Positions 63,976 to 64,000 of a DNA stretch of 64,000 bases are shown in pieces. Positions within the stretch are counted from its first letter, which is position 1; each line of letters starts with the position of its first letter. Position numbers and translations under genes: made by a program. Below the pieces are notes generated by a model. The model was given only the letters and a program-made list of their open reading frames with translations, did not search any database and was not told where the DNA came from. Source of the stretch: Pannonibacter carbonis (GTDB lineage Bacteria > Pseudomonadota > Alphaproteobacteria > Rhizobiales > Stappiaceae); assembly GCF_003012935.1 (NCBI RefSeq), contig NZ_PUDR01000003.1, forward strand, positions 1 to 64,000. The letters run 5' to 3'.

Positions 63976-64000
63976 ATGACGGAAGAACGATCCGGCGGAT
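63976..64000 (+). CDS. Start of a further gene, cut by the window end
   Basis: An ATG at 63976 preceded by GGGGAGGAGA 6-8 bp upstream opens a frame reading MTEERSGG to the last base. The strong ribosome site supports a real start. Too little is present to identify it. Confidence 0.5.

Overview
The window is about 64 kb of GC-rich bacterial chromosome with dense coding. Gene content (class II DAHP synthase, DUF2865, DUF2059, GlxA/AraC regulator, type-2 GltX, ferredoxin reductase ending in AFVG, globin-coupled MCP) points to an alphaproteobacterium of the Hyphomicrobiales, most likely near Stappiaceae (Stappia, Pannonibacter, Roseibium). That placement rests on recalled gene content, not a database search. 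Short GC-rich palindromic repeats sit in many intergenic regions. No phage, integrase, IS transposase or CRISPR array was found.

Region 1 (1-9.5 kb, minus strand): a two-gene biosynthetic locus. A single-module, fully reducing type I polyketide synthase (KS-AT-DH-degenerate MT-ER-KR-ACP) is translationally coupled to a PLP-dependent alpha-oxoamine synthase. The pair should build a reduced acyl chain and release it by decarboxylative condensation with an amino acid, giving an alpha-amino ketone (sphingoid- or amino-polyketide-like). A short second copy of the synthase 3' end lies just downstream among repeats.

Region 2 (10-25.7 kb): a corrinoid-dependent methyl-transfer and one-carbon cluster. 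It holds a non-pyrrolysine MttB-family methyltransferase, a FAD/GcvT dimethylglycine-dehydrogenase-like enzyme, a BHMT-like methyltransferase, a RamA/RACo-like ferredoxin activator, a DHPS-like methyltetrahydrofolate methyltransferase, a MetF-like reductase, a corrinoid protein, formate-tetrahydrofolate ligase, DUF1638, a 'virulence factor' family protein and a small phasin-like protein. Together they read as demethylation of a quaternary amine such as glycine betaine, methyl transfer through a corrinoid to THF, and oxidation or use of the C1 units. A vapBC module and a 1.5-kb repeat nest interrupt it.

Region 3 (25.8-30.7 kb): a two-gene molybdopterin-fold/GGDEF-EAL signalling operon, a GlxA-type (possibly GbdR-like) regulator and a divergent ferredoxin-NADP reductase.

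Region 4 (30.8-41 kb, minus strand): a nonulosonic (sialic/legionaminic) acid and glycosyltransferase operon (TPR-glycosyltransferase, neuA, neuB, neuC, TylF-type methyltransferase) resembling flagellin-glycosylation loci. Beside it are a globin-coupled chemoreceptor, tRNA-Val(CAC), a phosphoglycolate phosphatase and an unusual cytoplasmic chemoreceptor carrying a PilZ domain and a C-terminal sensor.

Region 5 (41-64 kb): mostly housekeeping genes: rpiA, DUF2059, gor, an amine oxidase/diguanylate cyclase pair, VIT-family transporter, class II aroG, a CheY-like regulator, nadE, MFS, gltX, DUF2865, divergent MarR/MBL pair, creA, ArsR regulator, L,D-transpeptidase and cysS. The last 25 bases start a further gene.
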